This document shows positions 14,618-22,563 of a DNA stretch of 22,812 nt, one piece after another (position 1 is the first letter of the stretch; every line of letters starts with the position of its first letter). Position numbers and translations under genes: made by a program. The notes below the pieces were generated by a model. The model saw nothing but the letters and a program-made list of their open reading frames with translations. It was not told the origin of the DNA and did no database searches. Source of the DNA: CAVQGF01 sp045807945 (GTDB lineage Bacteria > Acidobacteriota > Terriglobia > Terriglobales > Acidobacteriaceae); contig JBJMGI010000121.1 of assembly GCA_045807945.1 (NCBI GenBank), positions 1 through 22,812 on the forward strand, written 5' to 3'.

Positions 14618-15718
14618 TCACCCCATCATGGAAGCGTACAGACGATGGAAGTGGTGCACGCCCTTCTCCTGCTTCACGCTGTAACGGCCACGGTCGTAGC
14701 TGCGTGAGTGCAGGTTGCGGTGGACGACCTCGCATATGTGCCCGTCCTCGATCTGAACCTGATCGCTGAAGCTGACGCTTTGTTGCGGCGCGTCCGTGTG
14801 CAGGACCTCATCCGTGAAATACCATTCGAAAATCACATTCGTTTTCTCGGGCGCGGTCGGGACAACGATGTTCAGCGACATGTTGTCTGGGTAGCAGTTC
14901 ATCATCCAGTTCGGGAAGACCCAGAAGTAGTCCGCGCTCAGATCGCCTTTGGATTGCTTATAGCGGCGCTGACTGGTGTCCTCGTTCTCAGGCCCCCGGA
15001 TCGGGCTCGACTGCACTGAATGTCGCTCGTGGGTCGTGGTCGCGTACTGACCATAGTCAAGCTCCTTATTCAGGCCGGGATGCACGCTAGGAAGGTGGTA
15101 GCCCTCAAGGAAGTTATCCATGTAGACCTTCCAGTTGCAATTGAGCTTGTACTCGCGGCGCTCGCATAGCTTCAGCTTTTCCAAATCGAAGCGCGCTGCT
15201 TGCGATGGGACTTCGCGCAGAGCAGAAACAAGATCTTCCGCGCGTGGGTCAAGATTCACAAACACCCAGAGCGACCACTCGGCAACCCGGATGGGCCGCA
15301 GCGCAAAATCTTCAGCGCAGAAGTTCTTCGTGCCATCCATTTCGGGAGCGTTGATGAGCTTGCCGTCGAGTCCGTAGGTCCAGCCGTGATAGCCGCAGCG
15401 AAAAACCTTGCGGTTTCCGCATCCGGTTGCGGGTGGGCCAGCACGATGGCGGCATACGTTGTAGAAGCCGCGCAGTTCGCGATCGGTCCCGCGGGAAACC
15501 AGGATCTGCTCGCTGGCAATTTCGGCGGTGACGAAGTCCCCGGGCTCACTCAGCTGTTCACGGCGGGCAACGATCTGCCAGGTGCGCGCGAAAATGTTCT
15601 CGCGCTCTTGAAGTGCGACGGCCGGACTGGTGTAGTAGTCAGAAGGAAGCGTCGAGGCGACGGCAATGTCCTGATCGATGAGGTTTTCGGTCGCCGTCTT
15701 GGGCCAAACGGGATTCAC
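14618..15718 (-). CDS. Rieske non-haem iron oxygenase, alpha subunit
   Basis: A 366-residue oxygenase. The Rieske [2Fe-2S] domain carries CRH (Cys89, His91) and CGYH (Cys108, His111). The catalytic domain has NWKVYMDNFLEGYHLPSVHPGL, where His208 and His213 bind the mononuclear iron; the third ligand is likely an Asp in FSDQVQIED, about residue 325. This wording resembles the quaternary-ammonium demethylase/monooxygenase group (GbcA, CntA, choline monooxygenase-like), but substrate is not settled. No ferredoxin or reductase gene is adjacent. I chose the GTG at 15718, which overlaps the upstream stop as GTGA and has GGGAG 7 nt upstream; the frame is open to 15772. Confidence 0.9.
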   Translation of the reverse strand: MNPVWPKTATENLIDQDIAVASTLPSDYYTSPAVALQERENIFARTWQIVARREQLSEPGDFVTAEIASEQILVSRGTDRELRGFYNVCRHRAGPPATGCGNRKVFRCGYHGWTYGLDGKLINAPEMDGTKNFCAEDFALRPIRVAEWSLWVFVNLDPRAEDLVSALREVPSQAARFDLEKLKLCERREYKLNCNWKVYMDNFLEGYHLPSVHPGLNKELDYGQYATTTHERHSVQSSPIRGPENEDTSQRRYKQSKGDLSADYFWVFPNWMMNCYPDNMSLNIVVPTAPEKTNVIFEWYFTDEVLHTDAPQQSVSFSDQVQIEDGHICEVVHRNLHSRSYDRGRYSVKQEKGVHHFHRLYASMMG

Positions 15719-16158
15719 ACGGCGACTCCCAGGAATTTTTGTGCGAGCCGACCGGCGATCGGATAAGGCCACCAGATACCCTCACCGGCTTTCACCCCGC
15801 TCAGGATCCCGAGCACCAAGTTCAGGATCCAACTCACGATGAAGAAGAGCCAGAGAAATGGGAAAAACAAAACAAAGATGGGTGGGCCTCCACCTTGATG
15901 CCCAGCCTGCAAAAAGATGCTCGTAAACATGCCGACGAAAAAGACGAACATGGCCAAAAAGATCAGCAGAATGTATCCCACGTGCCACAACAGCGACTGA
16001 AGGGCACAGAGTCTCACAAAGACAGAATCTTTCTTGACGAAGATGATCAGCGGCCCGAGAAAACCGGTGAAGGCGGCCAGTAATCCGCAGACCGGGCCCA
16101 TGGTGCGCTCGTCCTGCGTGGTGTTGAATTGCAGTCGCCCGGTGCTGGCTTCACTCAT
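15715..16158 (-). CDS. small membrane protein, DUF4870/Tic20-like
   Basis: A 147-residue protein with a short polar N-terminus (TTQDERTMGPVCGLLAAFTGFLGPLIIFV) and about three to four membrane segments. The MGPVCGLLAAFTGFLGPLIIF, SVFVRLCALQSLLWHV and ILSGVKAGEGIWWPYP phrases fit the DUF4870 family; function unknown. It overlaps the end of the upstream permease gene by 8 bp and the start of the Rieske gene by 4 bp, so it is the middle gene of a tightly packed three-gene unit. The family name is from memory and should be confirmed by a profile search. Confidence 0.8.
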   Translation of the reverse strand: MSEASTGRLQFNTTQDERTMGPVCGLLAAFTGFLGPLIIFVKKDSVFVRLCALQSLLWHVGYILLIFLAMFVFFVGMFTSIFLQAGHQGGGPPIFVLFFPFLWLFFIVSWILNLVLGILSGVKAGEGIWWPYPIAGRLAQKFLGVAV

Positions 16159-17347
16159 AGCGTAGCGCCTCGGTCGGTTGCAGGCTGGCCGCTTTATTCG
16201 CGGGGAGATACCCGAAGAATACCCCGGTCACACACGAGACGGTGAAAGCGATGAGCACCGACCACCAGGAGATCGGAATGTAAATCCCTTCTGGCAGCAG
16301 CGGACGCGCGAGCACGGGAACTGCAACGGCGATGAGGATACCGATTGCCGCACCGATGCCGCTGATGAGGAATGCCTCGATCAGAAACTGATAAAGGATC
16401 TCCTTCCGCTGCGCCCCGATGGCTTTTCGCACGCCGATCTCGCGGGTGCGCTCCGTGACGGTGACCAACATGATATTCATGATGCCTACGCCGCTGATGG
16501 TCAGCGCGATCCCAGCTACGAAGAGCAGCGTGACTGTGAGTGCAGCGGAAATGCGTTTTGTGGCTTCTAGCAGAGAGCGCAGGTCCTGCACTTCGTATAC
16601 AGCTTCCGAGCGATGCCGGCTGCGAAGGACCGCGCCCACTGAATTTGTGACCGCAGCGACATCTTCCGGGTGCCCGGCTTGCGCATAGAGCACCTTGGCA
16701 TACTCGTTGCCAGTGAAATACTGCATCACCTGATACGGAACGATGGCCGTGTACTTTTGGATCTCAGAGGCGCCGAAGGTGGAGACGCGCTCGCGAAAGA
16801 CTCCGATGACGGTGAAGTTTAGATCGTTCAGCTTGACCTGCTGTCCGAGAGGATCTTGTTTGGGAAATAGCGCGTCTGCGAGCTCCTGAGTGAGCAGCGT
16901 GACTTTGTTGCGCGATGTCATGTCTTCGGGATCGAAAAAGCGGCCAGTGAGGATTTCGAGGTTGCGAATCTTCTGGAAGCCCTCTGTCACGCCGACCATG
17001 CTGATCGGGCGCTCGTGCCCTTCCACGATCACGGTCATCGGCAGATCACGAGTACCGGCAACTTCCACGACTTCCGGAATCTGCTCGCGGACCGCTTTTA
17101 TGTCCGCGAGCGTGATCTCGTCGGCAAGAGAAGTTGTTTTGCCCGAACGGGTGAGTTGGGCGTAAGTGATATTCGACCCAACGCCTTCGATCTGAGAGAT
17201 GATGTAGCGCTTTCCGGTGAGTGCAACCGTGACCACCAGAACGATGCAGCCGCTGCCAATGATGACACCGAGCATGGTCAACATAGCTTTGACTTTGTCG
17301 GCACGGAGCGCCTGGACCGCGACCTGAAATGTCTCTCCCCAAACCAT
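16151..17347 (-). CDS. MacB/FtsX-family ABC transporter permease
   Basis: A 398-residue permease. It has one N-terminal membrane helix (about 20-45, LTMLGVIIGSGCIVLVVTVAL), a large periplasmic MacB-type domain (about 50-265) and three C-terminal helices (about 272-295, 322-345, 362-385) with the FtsX-type motif TERTREIGVRKAIGAQRKEI. Relatives export lipoproteins, peptides or drugs with an ATPase and often a periplasmic adaptor. Neither partner is in the window, so they must be encoded elsewhere or the unit is incomplete. TAGACT at 17365-17360 is 12 nt before the ATG, without a Shine-Dalgarno. It diverges from the GT21 gene across 74 bp. Confidence 0.92.
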   Translation of the reverse strand: MVWGETFQVAVQALRADKVKAMLTMLGVIIGSGCIVLVVTVALTGKRYIISQIEGVGSNITYAQLTRSGKTTSLADEITLADIKAVREQIPEVVEVAGTRDLPMTVIVEGHERPISMVGVTEGFQKIRNLEILTGRFFDPEDMTSRNKVTLLTQELADALFPKQDPLGQQVKLNDLNFTVIGVFRERVSTFGASEIQKYTAIVPYQVMQYFTGNEYAKVLYAQAGHPEDVAAVTNSVGAVLRSRHRSEAVYEVQDLRSLLEATKRISAALTVTLLFVAGIALTISGVGIMNIMLVTVTERTREIGVRKAIGAQRKEILYQFLIEAFLISGIGAAIGILIAVAVPVLARPLLPEGIYIPISWWSVLIAFTVSCVTGVFFGYLPANKAASLQPTEALRYE

Positions 17348-17359
17348 AGCTATCGTCCA

Positions 17360-17404
17360 AGTCTATCGCACCGGCTTCGCAGCAAAGGGCGATTCAGGTA
17401 TTCT
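17360..17404. promoter_or_regulatory. divergent -10-like elements between permease and GT21 genes
   Basis: The 74-bp gap holds TAGACT on the minus strand (17365-17360, 12 nt before the permease ATG) and TATTCT on the plus strand (17399-17404, 17 nt before the GT21 ATG). Neither has a convincing -35. Predicted leaders are about 5 and 10 nt, and neither gene has a Shine-Dalgarno. Confidence 0.35.
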
Positions 17405-17421
17405 CAACAGTCCTCTTCCCT

Positions 17422-18603
17422 ATGCATACTCTGGGGCTCGTCCTCTATATTGTGGCGGCTGTCGGCACGTTTACCAGCACCATTTTTCTTGGGCTGGTGT
17501 TCGTCGCGGTTGCCCGGTTTCGACGGAGCTTGCCGGAAAAAGCAGCACGAGTGGCGGAAATCCGCGAGTTCCCTTTCGTTTCCGTCCTAAAACCGCTGTA
17601 CGGGATGGAACCGCGATTGCGAGAGACTCTGCGCAGCTTTTTCCAGCAGGATTGTCCAAGCTACGAACTGGTTTTTGGGGCACGAGCGGCGAATGATCCG
17701 GCGCTGGCGGTGGTTTCAGAGTTGAGCAAAGAGTTCCCTTCCGTACCCGTAAGCGTGGTCTATTCGGGAACGCCAGAGTGGCCGAATGCGAAGGTGTATT
17801 CGCTCGACAAGATGCTCGCGGTGGCGAAATCGGAGTTCGTGATCATCTCGGATAGCGATGTGGCCGTGCATCCGGATTACCTGCGCAATGTGACTGCGCC
17901 ACTGCTGGATGCAAGAACGGGACTGGTCACCTGCGTTTACCGTGGCGTTCCAGTCGCGGGCGGCTGGGCGGTGATCGAGGGACTGGGAATGTCGGTAGAC
18001 ATGACCTCCGGCGTGCTGCTTGCAGACATGCTTGAGGGAATGAAGTTCGCTCTGGGGCCGACCATGGCGACGCGAAAAGATGTGCTGGCGAAGGTTGGTG
18101 GTATCGGAGCGGCGGCGGATTTTTACTCCGATGATTTCGAGCTAGGTCGAATGGTCGCGGAGGCTGGGTATCACGTGGAGCTTTCGCAACATGTAATCGA
18201 GCACATGGTAGTGGACAGTGCGTTCGCTCCTTCGCTCGACCATCAACTGCGCTGGATGAAGAGCACGCGGTTTTCTCGACCGCTGGGACACATTGGCTCG
18301 GGGCTTACGTTCGCTGTGCCCTTCGGGATTTTGGGGTTGCTCGGCGGCATTCTGATGGGCGCGCCGGAAGCGGGACTCGTTTTGTTCGCGTGGTCGCTGC
18401 TGAATCGCATTCTTCAGTGCGGGACCGTTGGCTGGCTGGTGGTGCGCGACCCGCGCGCCCTTTCGCTCTGCTGGTTGTATCCGGTGCGAGACCTATTCGG
18501 ATTCTTGCTGTGGGTGCTGAGTTTTTCCGGGGGAGATTTCGAATGGCGCGGCGAGAAATATCAGTTCCAAAAAGGCGGGCGCATCGTCAGCTTCCGCTCG
18601 TAA
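17422..18603 (+). CDS. GT21-type glycosyltransferase, HpnI / ceramide glucosyltransferase-like
   Basis: A 393-residue membrane-bound family-2-fold glycosyltransferase. An N-terminal helix (about 5-30) leads into the catalytic domain. This has VSVLKPLYGMEP (53-64), the DxD-type SDSD (143-146), DDFELG (237-242) and an (H)QLRW variant of the QxxRW motif (274-278). Two or three C-terminal helices follow (about 295-375). This arrangement is that of eukaryotic ceramide glucosyltransferase and of bacterial HpnI, which adds N-acetylglucosamine to bacteriohopanetetrol. A hopanoid or other lipid acceptor is therefore likely but not proven, as no other hpn gene is present. Its last 17 bp overlap the end of the convergent GT39 gene. 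Confidence 0.88.
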   Translation: MHTLGLVLYIVAAVGTFTSTIFLGLVFVAVARFRRSLPEKAARVAEIREFPFVSVLKPLYGMEPRLRETLRSFFQQDCPSYELVFGARAANDPALAVVSELSKEFPSVPVSVVYSGTPEWPNAKVYSLDKMLAVAKSEFVIISDSDVAVHPDYLRNVTAPLLDARTGLVTCVYRGVPVAGGWAVIEGLGMSVDMTSGVLLADMLEGMKFALGPTMATRKDVLAKVGGIGAAADFYSDDFELGRMVAEAGYHVELSQHVIEHMVVDSAFAPSLDHQLRWMKSTRFSRPLGHIGSGLTFAVPFGILGLLGGILMGAPEAGLVLFAWSLLNRILQCGTVGWLVVRDPRALSLCWLYPVRDLFGFLLWVLSFSGGDFEWRGEKYQFQKGGRIVSFRS

Positions 18604-20401
18604 GCGGATGGTTGGTGTATAGGTAATTTCCGCCGCTCTCCTTCACCTGATAGAGAGCAGTGCCACCGAGTGTTCTTCGGACTTCCGGAATACTCGAGCC
18701 GTAGATCACGAGATAGCAGCGCGTGTTCCCTTCCCAAAGCTGCTTGAACTTATCGTTTCCGATAAACACTTCCTGCGCCCCTGGTACATACGACCCGTAC
18801 TCGAGATTATTGGTGCGACCATTCAGCAGAAGCGCGTCACGATCCGCGTAATAAAAGACAGACGAGAACGCGTAGTAGGCATCGGCTTCGATGAGCTGAC
18901 CGGGCGGGGACTGCTTTAGGGCCTCGGCTAGGGGCTTCGAGCCTAGATAAGGATCAAAGGTAACGAGCGCGAGACGCGCCGCGTGAAAGAAGATCACCAT
19001 CATGAGCGCGGCCGCGAGTGACGCTTTCCCGACCTCGCGCCGCCAGAGCCAGGTTCCGAGCGCACCGCTAAGAGTGGCGATTCCGGCCAGCATCAGTGGA
19101 AGTCGGAGATAGGCGAACGATGCCAGGGTGAGGTCACCCATGTGTCCCATAGAGAGCGTGTACATCTCAGGATGCTGCACGAGAGCGTTCGAAATATCGC
19201 CGGGAGCGGGCACGCTCCACACTTTGGCCAAGATGATGCTGATGATCACTGCGGCGAGGGCGCCGATCACGGTGAGAGCGCGGGTACCGAAGGTGTTCCA
19301 TTTACTTTCGCGCGTGAGTGCATTTCCCAGCAACAGTGCCAGCGCGGGATAGATCGGGACGGAGTAGTACTCCTGCGTCGTCGAGAGCGAGAAGAAGATC
19401 ATCACGAAACCGATCCAGCAGAGAGCGAGCAGATTCACGCGGCTGGCGCGGTTGGGAGACTTGAAATCCAGCTTTGCAACGGTGGGAAGATAGAAGCTCC
19501 AGGGAAAGAGCCAGACCAGGTGCAGTCCCCAGAAGAGAACGCGCGGCACGGTGTTGTAGTCGTGCGGGTAGCGCTTGCCGAGGAAGCGCAGCACGTGTTC
19601 GTTGATGAAGTAGAACCAGAAGAAGCCGTGGTACTCGCCCGGCGCGCTGTGGAATGTGAAATCAAAGTACGGTGGATTACGAAGCGTGGCGAGCACGTGC
19701 CAGGGTGCCGCGATGAGCAGAAAAATCAATGCTCCCGAAATCGGGTGCAGGCGTTTCCAAGTCGCGCGCGAGAAGAGCTGCTTGGTGAGGAAGAGATAAA
19801 TGAGAACGATCCCAAGCGGAAAGACGACTCCGATCAATCCTTTTAGCAAGACTGCAAGTGCCATGCTGATGGGAATCACTGCTGCCCAGCGTCGGGGGTG
19901 AGCTTCCTCGGAATCGAGAGCGCGGAGCATCGCCCAGAGCGCAAGCGTGATGGCCAGCGTGAGCATGGCTTCGACAATCAGGATTCGCGTGAAAAGAAAC
20001 AATCCGATGCAAGTTGCGAGCACGAGTCCTGCGTTCACGCCCTCGCGTCTTCCGTAAGCCCACGCACCGAAACGCATCATCACCCAGCAGAGAGCGAGTG
20101 TCGAAAGGATCAGCGGCAGGCGCGCTGCCCAGTCGTGCACACCAAATATCAGATACGAGATCGCAATGAGCCAGTACTTGAGCGGAGGCTTCTCCATGTA
20201 GGCGATGTGGTTCAGATGGGGCGTGACCCAATCGCCGCTGGTAAGCATATTGCGTGCGATGGTGGCCTGCACGGCGTCAACGTCATCCTGCAAGTGCGGT
20301 GGACTAAAAATCGCGGGGACGTAGATCAGGACGGCTAGGAGAAGAACCAGCCACTCTCGCAGCGCGAACGAGGAAGTAAATTGCCGCGGGGGTGAGTTCA
20401 T
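18587..20401 (-). CDS. ArnT-like family 39/83 glycosyltransferase
   Basis: A 604-residue polytopic inner-membrane glycosyltransferase of the GT-C fold, which uses a polyprenyl-phosphate sugar donor. The first periplasmic loop has the catalytic acidic motif in HLQDDVDAVQ (Asp39/Asp40/Asp42) and the ArnT/PMT landmark YMEKPPLKYWL (68-78). About ten to twelve membrane helices run to residue 475, and a periplasmic domain occupies the C-terminal 130 residues. Known relatives modify lipid A with aminoarabinose or glycosylate proteins. It overlaps the GT21 gene tail-to-tail by 17 bp and begins 31 nt after the tRNA-Phe 3' end, with no Shine-Dalgarno. Confidence 0.93.
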   Translation of the reverse strand: MNSPPRQFTSSFALREWLVLLLAVLIYVPAIFSPPHLQDDVDAVQATIARNMLTSGDWVTPHLNHIAYMEKPPLKYWLIAISYLIFGVHDWAARLPLILSTLALCWVMMRFGAWAYGRREGVNAGLVLATCIGLFLFTRILIVEAMLTLAITLALWAMLRALDSEEAHPRRWAAVIPISMALAVLLKGLIGVVFPLGIVLIYLFLTKQLFSRATWKRLHPISGALIFLLIAAPWHVLATLRNPPYFDFTFHSAPGEYHGFFWFYFINEHVLRFLGKRYPHDYNTVPRVLFWGLHLVWLFPWSFYLPTVAKLDFKSPNRASRVNLLALCWIGFVMIFFSLSTTQEYYSVPIYPALALLLGNALTRESKWNTFGTRALTVIGALAAVIISIILAKVWSVPAPGDISNALVQHPEMYTLSMGHMGDLTLASFAYLRLPLMLAGIATLSGALGTWLWRREVGKASLAAALMMVIFFHAARLALVTFDPYLGSKPLAEALKQSPPGQLIEADAYYAFSSVFYYADRDALLLNGRTNNLEYGSYVPGAQEVFIGNDKFKQLWEGNTRCYLVIYGSSIPEVRRTLGGTALYQVKESGGNYLYTNHPLTSGS

Positions 20402-20432
20402 CGGAATGGTGTTTTGATATTAAACGAAGAAA

Positions 20433-20508
<76 letters not shown>

Positions 20509-20542
20509 GGGAGGAAAGGTATCGAGTGCGAGAAGCTCATCA

Positions 20543-20572
20543 ATTATAACAACCTTCATTTCGGAGCGACAA
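20543..20572 (-). promoter_or_regulatory. tRNA-Phe promoter
   Basis: A perfect TATAAT (20548-20543, minus strand) with TTGTCG (20572-20567) 18 nt upstream. Transcription should start near 20536, giving a leader of about 28 nt before the mature tRNA 5' end. This is the strongest -10 box seen in the window, as expected for a stable-RNA gene. Confidence 0.7.
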
Positions 20573-20623
20573 ACACGCGGACGTCTGGCGAGAAAACCGT
20601 GCTAGACTTTGAGCTCACCAGAG

Positions 20624-21697
20624 ATGCTGTTTTTCCATTCACTTAACCGGCCATTTGCCTGCGCGTTGATGCTGATTAGCGCAGCGGGCGCGCAGACGCA
20701 ATCGCCAACGCCAGCCGCGCCCCAAGCAACAACAGCGGCGCCTGCGGCGACTACGAGCGCACCGGCTCCGACCAATAACACAGGGTCTGCAACAGCGAAT
20801 TCGCCACTTATCCCGACGACGCAAGCACCGACTCAAGCGGGTCCGCCGCCGAGTCCAGCTAACCAGCACATGACGGCGCCTCCCGGGCTGCAGGTCAGCA
20901 GTGGCGACCTGCTGGACGTGAGCGTCTACGGAGTGCCCGATCTGACCCAGCGAGTTCGCGTGAGCAATTCGGGCGATGCTTACTTTCCACTGCTTGGCAG
21001 CGTGCACCTTGATGGGCTGACCATCGAAGATGCGCAATCTGCCGTGGAGAAAAAGCTTGTTGACGGCGGAATCATGAAGTTTCCGCACGTCACGATTTTC
21101 GTTGCGGAATATGCTTCCGGCGTCTCGATGCTGGGGCTGGTGCAGAAACCGGGAATCTATCCCGTACTGGGGTCGCGCCGGTTATACGACATGATCTCTG
21201 CCGCCGGCGGACTTGCTCCCGGGGCAGGCCGAGTGGTGACGGTGACGCATAAAGAAGATCCGATGAATCCCATCATCATCACGATGACCGCCGATCCGAA
21301 GCTCTCGGCGCAGAACAACATCGAAGTAAAGCAAGGCGACACGATCGAGGTGTCAAAGGCCGGAGTGGTTTACGTCGTAGGTGAAGTGCAGCGCGCGAGC
21401 GGGTTGATCATGGACCAGGGACAGACCTTATCAGTGATGAAGGCGGTAGCGCTGTCTGGCGGCACCACGCGGATCGCAGCTTTAGACCATGCAAAGATCA
21501 TCCGCAGAGACGAAAAAGGGGATCCCGTCGAGGTACCCGTTCAACTCAAAGAAATGTTTGCCGGTAAGATTCCCGATGTTGATCTGCTGGCCGAGGACAT
21601 CTTGTTCATTCCGACCAGCGGTGGCAAGAACGCCGCTTTCCGCAGCATGGAAGCAGTGATGCAGATGGTCACGGGCGTGAGCGTCCGCCACTTCTAA
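20624..21697 (+). CDS. SLBB-domain polysaccharide biosynthesis/export protein (Wza-like)
   Basis: A 357-residue exported protein of the outer-membrane polysaccharide exporter family. A signal peptide (1-23, ending AGAQ) is followed by a Pro/Ala/Thr/Ser-rich linker (about 24-88). The Poly_export domain begins at LQVSSGDLLDVSVYGVPDL (89-107) and runs to about 163, then come two SLBB units (about 165-225 and 246-310). LGLVQKPGIYPV and VVGEVQRASGLIMDQGQTLSVMKAVALSGG are their typical openings. I see no lipobox cysteine, unlike Wza. The ATG at 20624 is preferred over an in-frame TTG at 20609, which directly abuts a TAGACT -10-like box. No capsule synthesis gene is adjacent. Confidence 0.9.
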   Translation: MLFFHSLNRPFACALMLISAAGAQTQSPTPAAPQATTAAPAATTSAPAPTNNTGSATANSPLIPTTQAPTQAGPPPSPANQHMTAPPGLQVSSGDLLDVSVYGVPDLTQRVRVSNSGDAYFPLLGSVHLDGLTIEDAQSAVEKKLVDGGIMKFPHVTIFVAEYASGVSMLGLVQKPGIYPVLGSRRLYDMISAAGGLAPGAGRVVTVTHKEDPMNPIIITMTADPKLSAQNNIEVKQGDTIEVSKAGVVYVVGEVQRASGLIMDQGQTLSVMKAVALSGGTTRIAALDHAKIIRRDEKGDPVEVPVQLKEMFAGKIPDVDLLAEDILFIPTSGGKNAAFRSMEAVMQMVTGVSVRHF

Positions 21698-22200
21698 CCC
21701 TTCGCAGCTTTTTTTCTTTCCCTCTCAGTGTTGCGCGCTTCGCGACGACGACCCGCGTCTTCGTACCGGCGCCTTTCTTCCGGTGTTTCGGGAATCACTG
21801 GTGGTACAGGCACGTGGATACCGTGGCGATCCACGGCAACAAACGTGAGATAAGCCGAACTGACGTGCCGTTTGGTGCCTGCGATGTAGTTCTCCACCCA
21901 GACCTTTACGCCGGCTTCCATCGAAGTGTGAAACGCGCGGTTCACGGACGAGCGCAACACCAGCAGGTCGCCAACGTGCACGGGAGCGAGGAAGTCCAGG
22001 TGATCAGTGGAAGCGGTGACCACGAAGCTGCGGGCATGGCGATGGCAAGCGAGGGCGGCAGCAACGTCAATCAGGTGCATCAAGCGGCCGCCAAGGAGAT
22101 TACCGAGAGGGTTCGCGTCGTTGGGGAGAACAACCTCGACCATCTCCGACTGGGAGTCGCGAACGGGGCGAGGCAAGAGAGCGTGTTCAGAAGTCGTCAT
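21694..22200 (-). CDS. hotdog-fold acyl-CoA thioesterase (YciA/ACOT type)
   Basis: A 168-residue cytoplasmic thioesterase that hydrolyses acyl-CoA to free acid and CoA. ANPLGNLLGGRLMHLIDVAAALAC (residues 29-52) is the signature segment, with the catalytic Asp at 45. STDHLDFLAPVHVGDLL (64-80) is the second hallmark. A charged basic tail (about 138-168) extends past the hotdog core. Its stop codon overlaps that of the convergent SLBB gene by 3 bp. It diverges from the TPR gene across 54 bp; TACAAT on the minus strand, 24 nt upstream, is a possible -10. No Shine-Dalgarno is evident. Confidence 0.9.
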   Translation of the reverse strand: MTTSEHALLPRPVRDSQSEMVEVVLPNDANPLGNLLGGRLMHLIDVAAALACHRHARSFVVTASTDHLDFLAPVHVGDLLVLRSSVNRAFHTSMEAGVKVWVENYIAGTKRHVSSAYLTFVAVDRHGIHVPVPPVIPETPEERRRYEDAGRRREARNTERERKKAAKG

Positions 22201-22237
22201 AGTGATGAAAACAACTCTCGATTGTAAATGATGGCTC

Positions 22238-22243
22238 TATGCT
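22238..22243 (+). promoter_or_regulatory. candidate -10 element for the TPR gene
   Basis: TATGCT ends 11 nt before the ATG at 22255, and the intervening AGATTCAAACC has no Shine-Dalgarno. The leader would be about 4 nt. No -35 of good quality is visible. Confidence 0.35.
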
Positions 22244-22254
22244 AGATTCAAACC

Positions 22255-22563
22255 ATGGGCCGGCTCGAGATGCTGCAAGAACATTTGGCGGAGTTCCCAG
22301 ACGATGCCTTCGGCCGTTATGGACTGGCAATGGAGTACGCGAACTCCGGCGATTCTGAAGCCGCATTGAAAGAGTTTGCGACGTTGCTGGAGAAGCATCC
22401 GGATTACACCGCTGGATATTTCATGGCTGCACAAACACTCGCGAAGGTCGCTCGTATCGAGGAAGCACGCGAGATGCTGCGCAAAGGGATAGCTTCTGCT
22501 GAGCGGACGAATAATGCGCATGCCCGCTCGGAGATGGAAGGCATGCTGGCGGAACTAGCTTAG
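22255..22563 (+). CDS. small tetratricopeptide-repeat protein
   Basis: A 102-residue soluble, all-helical protein. Residues 17-50 (AFGRYGLAMEYANSGDSEAALKEFATLLEKHPDY) form a canonical TPR, and 51-85 (TAGYFMAAQTLAKVARIEEAREMLRKGIASAE) a second. This is a protein-protein interaction scaffold; the partner is unknown. Similar short TPR proteins are common and not diagnostic. Its stop codon overlaps the stop of the convergent SDR gene by 4 bp. Confidence 0.85.
   Translation: MGRLEMLQEHLAEFPDDAFGRYGLAMEYANSGDSEAALKEFATLLEKHPDYTAGYFMAAQTLAKVARIEEAREMLRKGIASAERTNNAHARSEMEGMLAELA

Noticed and set aside
15719..15772. Upstream extension of the Rieske gene
   Set aside because: The added residues have no family similarity and would overlap the DUF4870-like gene; the GTG at 15718 fits a GTGA coupling with a GGGAG site.
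19142..19846. 234-residue open frame on the plus strand
   Set aside because: It is antisense to the ArnT-like gene and is rich in charged residues typical of reverse reading of membrane-protein codons.
20609..20623. TTG start for the SLBB gene
   Set aside because: It abuts a TAGACT -10-like box and adds polar residues before the signal peptide; the ATG at 20624 gives a better one.
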